Positions 60,747-64,000 of a stretch of DNA of 64,000 nucleotides are shown here, piece by piece. The notes beneath the pieces are model-generated. The model was not told where the DNA came from. It searched no databases and saw only the letters and a list, made by a program, of their open reading frames with translations. The position numbers were made by a program, and so were the translations under genes. Numbering within the stretch: position 1 is the stretch's first letter; every line of letters starts with the position of its first letter. This DNA comes from Paludibacteraceae bacterium (GTDB lineage: Bacteria > Bacteroidota > Bacteroidia > Bacteroidales > Paludibacteraceae): positions 27,308 to 91,307 of the forward strand of contig JAFSTO010000030.1 in assembly GCA_017450435.1 (NCBI GenBank), read 5' to 3'.

Positions 60747-63632
60747 TTATTTCATATATTTTTCTTTTAATATTGTAATCGTTGATTGAGGAACAAATTG
60801 CTCCATCTCATTAAGATTGCATTCTTGTAACATTTTACGAACCAGAGTGGCATTTATAACAACTTTATCATTCGTGGTGGCTCGTGGAATTTCTACAAAA
60901 TCCACCCCATATTGAGGCAAGATTTCTTTCATCGTCTCGTTATATTTTGCAGTCACGACATCAAATGGTTCTTCGCCTGCAAAACGTTTGATTATATGCA
61001 ATGCCGGAGCTATCTTGCTTCCAAAGATTTCCACATCCGATGACATATCAAATTCTTTTTCCTTCACATAGTCCTTCATAAAATATTCGGGAAAGGTAAA
61101 CGCTGAAATGATAAAATTTCCGCTTGGCACCACGCACACATTCTCAATATCTGCGGTGCCTTGTTTTACCATTTCAATTCGGTCTTGGAATTTGAAAAAT
61201 GATTTATCTTCTTCCACGACAAAAATGTATAACCTGTCAACTTGTTTCGCCGCCGTTTCTATCAGGTATCTATGCCCCAATGTGAAAGGATTACAATTCA
61301 TTACAATTGCACCACATTGCATATTACTTGCTATAGGATACTGTTCCAATATCTTAGCAACATAAGTTGCGATCTCAGCATCAAATGATTCGTTATGAGC
61401 ATGCTTCTTTAGGTAGTAATTTATATAGTCAGATTTTGGTTGCAGATTCTCTATTTCAGAATCCAATGGTGCGCATTCAAAATTATGAGCAATTAAATCA
61501 TTGCAGATTATCTTTGCTGCATTACGATAGCCGATAGCATTCATGTGTCCGGGATAGTTGTAGAAACACCATGCCGCTTCCGGATATTGATGCCACTCAT
61601 GGGTTATATCACGATACCACATTCCACATCTCTCAAATTGCTGCATTATATGAGGGTTCAAATAATGTCGATAAAATATAACCATGTCTCCCTCTTTCAT
61701 GCCAAGCATATCTAATAAAAAATTATGGTCTATATTTTTATCTTCACCGCCCCACAATCCATAATTAACCACTTTGATATCAGTATATCCGGCTTGGTTT
61801 AAGAACCATTGCAATTGACTTGGCAGCGTATCTTTGTCTTCTACAGCATAGCCGAATGCGCCACATCTACCATATACATGAATAGTACGATGATTGTCGG
61901 CTGGTTGGTATGCAGTAACGCGCTTTCCTCCGATGACATTAACACACGGTCCTGTAATATCCTCATGGCATAAATAATTACCTTTCTTGATAATCTGTGT
62001 GATTTTACCTATGTTTTTCACATACTCTTTCGTCACATCCGCACCTATCAGTTCTTTAAACTCTGACATATATGCATCTATCTCTTCATACATCTTAGGA
62101 AAACTCAGATCCCTTTCAACACGATGCAACGCAGATTCGGAATATGTAAAGTTGTCTTCCTTTCCTACACGATGATAGAAATATACGGGAACCTTTTTTC
62201 TGTACAACAACAATAACGCCTCTTTAATTGCCGCGTATTGTTGGGCTATGGTTATAACCGTTTGCGGATCTATAATCTCTTTTATACCACATAACTTTGC
62301 TAATTTCTTTGATATTTTATTAGCGGATAACAACACATAGCGACGATAAGCTATCAACCGCCAATATTCATAGAGAGGCTCGGCAAAGAATACATACTTG
62401 TCCAAATCTTGATAATATGATTTTATCACCTTCCTATCCTCATCCTGCGTTCTAACACGTATATTCTTTGCCACCTTTTTCGCTAATCGGTATATCTTTT
62501 TAAATCCTCTCATGATGAGATTTTCTTTTTCGTTCAGGTATTTATCTACCGCCTTGTTATAGCCGGATTTGCTTAATTTTTTAAAAAAGGCCTCCCTATT
62601 TTTATGCTGTAATGGTGTGTGCGTTAAATGGCGACAACTGGCTATTGCGTCTTCCTTTGATGTGGATTCGTTTTCAAGATATTGGTATGCAGAATTCAGC
62701 AGGGCCTCACCTTTTGCAGAGTTAACAGCAACTAAAGAAACACCATTGGTCGGGTTAAATTGACTTCCTTTGTATTGCCAATAATCAGCTAATGTAATAT
62801 CCGAGAGTCTTTCTAATTTTGCGAATCGGCAAACGGCACATGATTTGCGACTCAGAATACCATTTAAATAAGCTCTGTGAAACGGATGTTGAATAGATAA
62901 GCAATATTCCTCACTTCCATCATCAAAGGTCATCTTGTATTGATTATTTTTCCAGCCTTTTGATTTATTCCTGAATACAACATCTATCAGTTTCTTGTTT
63001 TCATTTCTTTCTTTTTCCACCCTATATGCACTCCATGCTTTTTGCGAGGGGACACCATGACAGACGACATCACATGTTATCAAATTCTGGTAATCCTTAT
63101 GCATATATGCCAACAGGCCTGCTATTTGGCATCCGACACCAGAGAATAAAACTAACCTGCCCTTATTTAGATCTTTATTTACTAAATCATATATACCCGT
63201 TATATCACTAGGTAGATACTTGCTTCTGCGAAGCAGTTTGGCTTGTTCTAAACTATCTACTCGAATATGTCTTACATCATCAACTCCAACTTGCGCTGCT
63301 CCATATACTATGCCTCCTTCTTCCAATATCGATTGCGCCAATCCCCAAAATGCTCCACCGGAAGAAACCTCTAACAAATCCTCTTTCTTCTTTAACTGCG
63401 CAGCATAAAATTTAGTTTCTATGTTTGTCGGGATTTCAAATGGGGTGATTATCGGGCAGGTTTTCTCGCATTTATGGCAACCAATACATGTTTTTGCATC
63501 GATCTGCGGTTGCAAGAATCCCTCTCTATCTTCTTTCATAGAGATGCTTCTTGTCGGGCAAACCGACACGCAAGCCGAACAACCGGTACAAGTATCGGCG
63601 GACGCAAGTTGTATTTTGGGCCTATTTTTCAT
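60747..63632 (-). CDS. Fusion: FrhB-like Fe-S protein, SGNH-like, CitC-like transferase
   Basis: The start at 63632 (MKNRPKIQLASAD) is preferred: it lies 7 bases after the upstream stop behind AGGA. The 961-residue product has (1) two 4Fe-4S motifs CTGCSACVSVCP and CIGCHKCEKTCP (about 15-60) and a FrhB-type F420 dehydrogenase beta subunit domain (to about 385; SSGGAFWGLA, SGVGCQIAGL, CDVVCHGVPS); (2) a middle domain with SGNH-like blocks GRCGAFGYAVEDKDTLPSQ near 585 and HMNAIGYRNA near 697, but without a Ser in block I; (3) a nucleotidyltransferase domain like the C-terminal part of citrate-lyase ligase CitC (IVMNCNPFTLGHRYLIE near 776). FrhB-like proteins are known in polysaccharide loci beside pyruvyltransferases; joining all three is unusual. 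Confidence 0.85.
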   Translation of the reverse strand: MKNRPKIQLASADTCTGCSACVSVCPTRSISMKEDREGFLQPQIDAKTCIGCHKCEKTCPIITPFEIPTNIETKFYAAQLKKKEDLLEVSSGGAFWGLAQSILEEGGIVYGAAQVGVDDVRHIRVDSLEQAKLLRRSKYLPSDITGIYDLVNKDLNKGRLVLFSGVGCQIAGLLAYMHKDYQNLITCDVVCHGVPSQKAWSAYRVEKERNENKKLIDVVFRNKSKGWKNNQYKMTFDDGSEEYCLSIQHPFHRAYLNGILSRKSCAVCRFAKLERLSDITLADYWQYKGSQFNPTNGVSLVAVNSAKGEALLNSAYQYLENESTSKEDAIASCRHLTHTPLQHKNREAFFKKLSKSGYNKAVDKYLNEKENLIMRGFKKIYRLAKKVAKNIRVRTQDEDRKVIKSYYQDLDKYVFFAEPLYEYWRLIAYRRYVLLSANKISKKLAKLCGIKEIIDPQTVITIAQQYAAIKEALLLLYRKKVPVYFYHRVGKEDNFTYSESALHRVERDLSFPKMYEEIDAYMSEFKELIGADVTKEYVKNIGKITQIIKKGNYLCHEDITGPCVNVIGGKRVTAYQPADNHRTIHVYGRCGAFGYAVEDKDTLPSQLQWFLNQAGYTDIKVVNYGLWGGEDKNIDHNFLLDMLGMKEGDMVIFYRHYLNPHIMQQFERCGMWYRDITHEWHQYPEAAWCFYNYPGHMNAIGYRNAAKIICNDLIAHNFECAPLDSEIENLQPKSDYINYYLKKHAHNESFDAEIATYVAKILEQYPIASNMQCGAIVMNCNPFTLGHRYLIETAAKQVDRLYIFVVEEDKSFFKFQDRIEMVKQGTADIENVCVVPSGNFIISAFTFPEYFMKDYVKEKEFDMSSDVEIFGSKIAPALHIIKRFAGEEPFDVVTAKYNETMKEILPQYGVDFVEIPRATTNDKVVINATLVRKMLQECNLNEMEQFVPQSTITILKEKYMK

Positions 63633-63639
63633 ATGTCCT

Positions 63640-64000
63640 TTATGAAACAGCATTTTCCACCAAAGATAATCTAGGCTTTTCATTTACTTGCAAATACGGA
63701 TTACCATAAAGATGCATACATGCCCAAGCAGAAATGGCAGTATATGCATCTTTTACTGCCATATTCGCTTTAAATACGGCATCTATGACATATTCCTTTT
63801 TATTTGCAAACTCATCCATGAAAGTACTTAACCATAATGGTACAAATTCGGTCGATAAGCTCCATGCAGGTGCTACGATAGAACAATATCCTTTCTTTAT
63901 AAATTTCTTAATTATAGAATGTACGGCTGTATCATAGTTTCCTGCTTGCATTGTTCCGGCATGACATACTAACAAAATCAATAATTGACCTTCTCCAACA
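63640..64000 (-). CDS. CHAT-domain (caspase-like) protein, C-terminal part
   Basis: The frame is open to the right window edge, so only the last 119 residues are seen. They match the end of a CHAT protease: LILLVCHAGTMQAG with the candidate catalytic Cys in VCHAG, then KKFIKKGYCSIVAPAWSLST, a helical segment and WACMHLYGNPYLQV at the end. The His of the dyad would lie outside the window. CHAT proteins process partner proteins, for example in TPR-CHAT (Craspase) and gasdermin defence systems. Here the stop is 7 bases before the fusion gene, so it is co-transcribed with polysaccharide genes. Family call is by pattern only. Confidence 0.65.
   Translation of the reverse strand, partial: VGEGQLLILLVCHAGTMQAGNYDTAVHSIIKKFIKKGYCSIVAPAWSLSTEFVPLWLSTFMDEFANKKEYVIDAVFKANMAVKDAYTAISAWACMHLYGNPYLQVNEKPRLSLVENAVS

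Overview
The window reads as a Bacteroidales chromosome. The grounds are the recurring promoter form TTG-N20-TAnnTTTG (the Bacteroidetes sigma factor), a type IX secretion regulator (PorX) together with T9SS-type C-terminal sorting tails, a serine palmitoyltransferase, a GH77 glucanotransferase with two starch-binding domains, and a pectin locus with DUF4957/DUF5123, GH2 and GH28 proteins. The genus cannot be fixed from the sequence alone; a Prevotella-, Paludibacter- or Muribaculum-like relative would fit. There are no rRNA genes and no CRISPR array; one tRNA-Pro(CGG) is present.

Layout. (1) 1-14870: a pectin-degradation locus with a partial DUF4957/DUF5123 surface protein, a GH2 enzyme, an esterase-GH28 fusion, three secreted binding or beta-helix proteins and a 48-residue peptide gene, followed by a membrane sensor-regulator with propeller and AraC domains but no kinase. 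(2) 15028-21118: a porin, ClpC, thioredoxin and an AraC regulator. (3) 21450-29905, minus strand: MalQ, then an apparent operon DUF47 - PASTA - RluD - PorX - RecO - LPG-synthase-like membrane protein. (4) 30166-41751: Mdh, then a likely sphingolipid neighbourhood (Spt, SDR, acyl ligase), ParE, a small membrane protein, a CPBP protease, TopA and a lipoprotein. (5) 41877-about 49300: tRNA-Pro with a small integrative element against it, carrying a large serine recombinase, a 42-residue gene coupled to it, a replication-initiator-like protein, three tandem lipoproteins, a resolvase and a DUF2693 protein. (6) 49634-64000: a capsule/exopolysaccharide locus on the minus strand (glycosyltransferases, WbsX, acyltransferase, pyruvyltransferase, a frameshifted aldo/keto reductase, a three-part fusion protein and a CHAT protease-like protein), interrupted by two plus-strand ATPase-nuclease genes.

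The most unusual parts are the two unrelated AAA-type ATPase genes inside the capsule locus, which sit between near-identical flanking sequences (a copy of the wbsX 5' end on one side and a 57-bp terminator on the other, each with its own pair of direct repeats over the promoter), and the fusion of a FrhB-like iron-sulphur protein, an SGNH-like domain and a citrate-lyase-ligase-like nucleotidyltransferase next to a CHAT-domain gene. The tRNA-Pro element is also unusual because its recombinase reading frame runs antisense through the tRNA.
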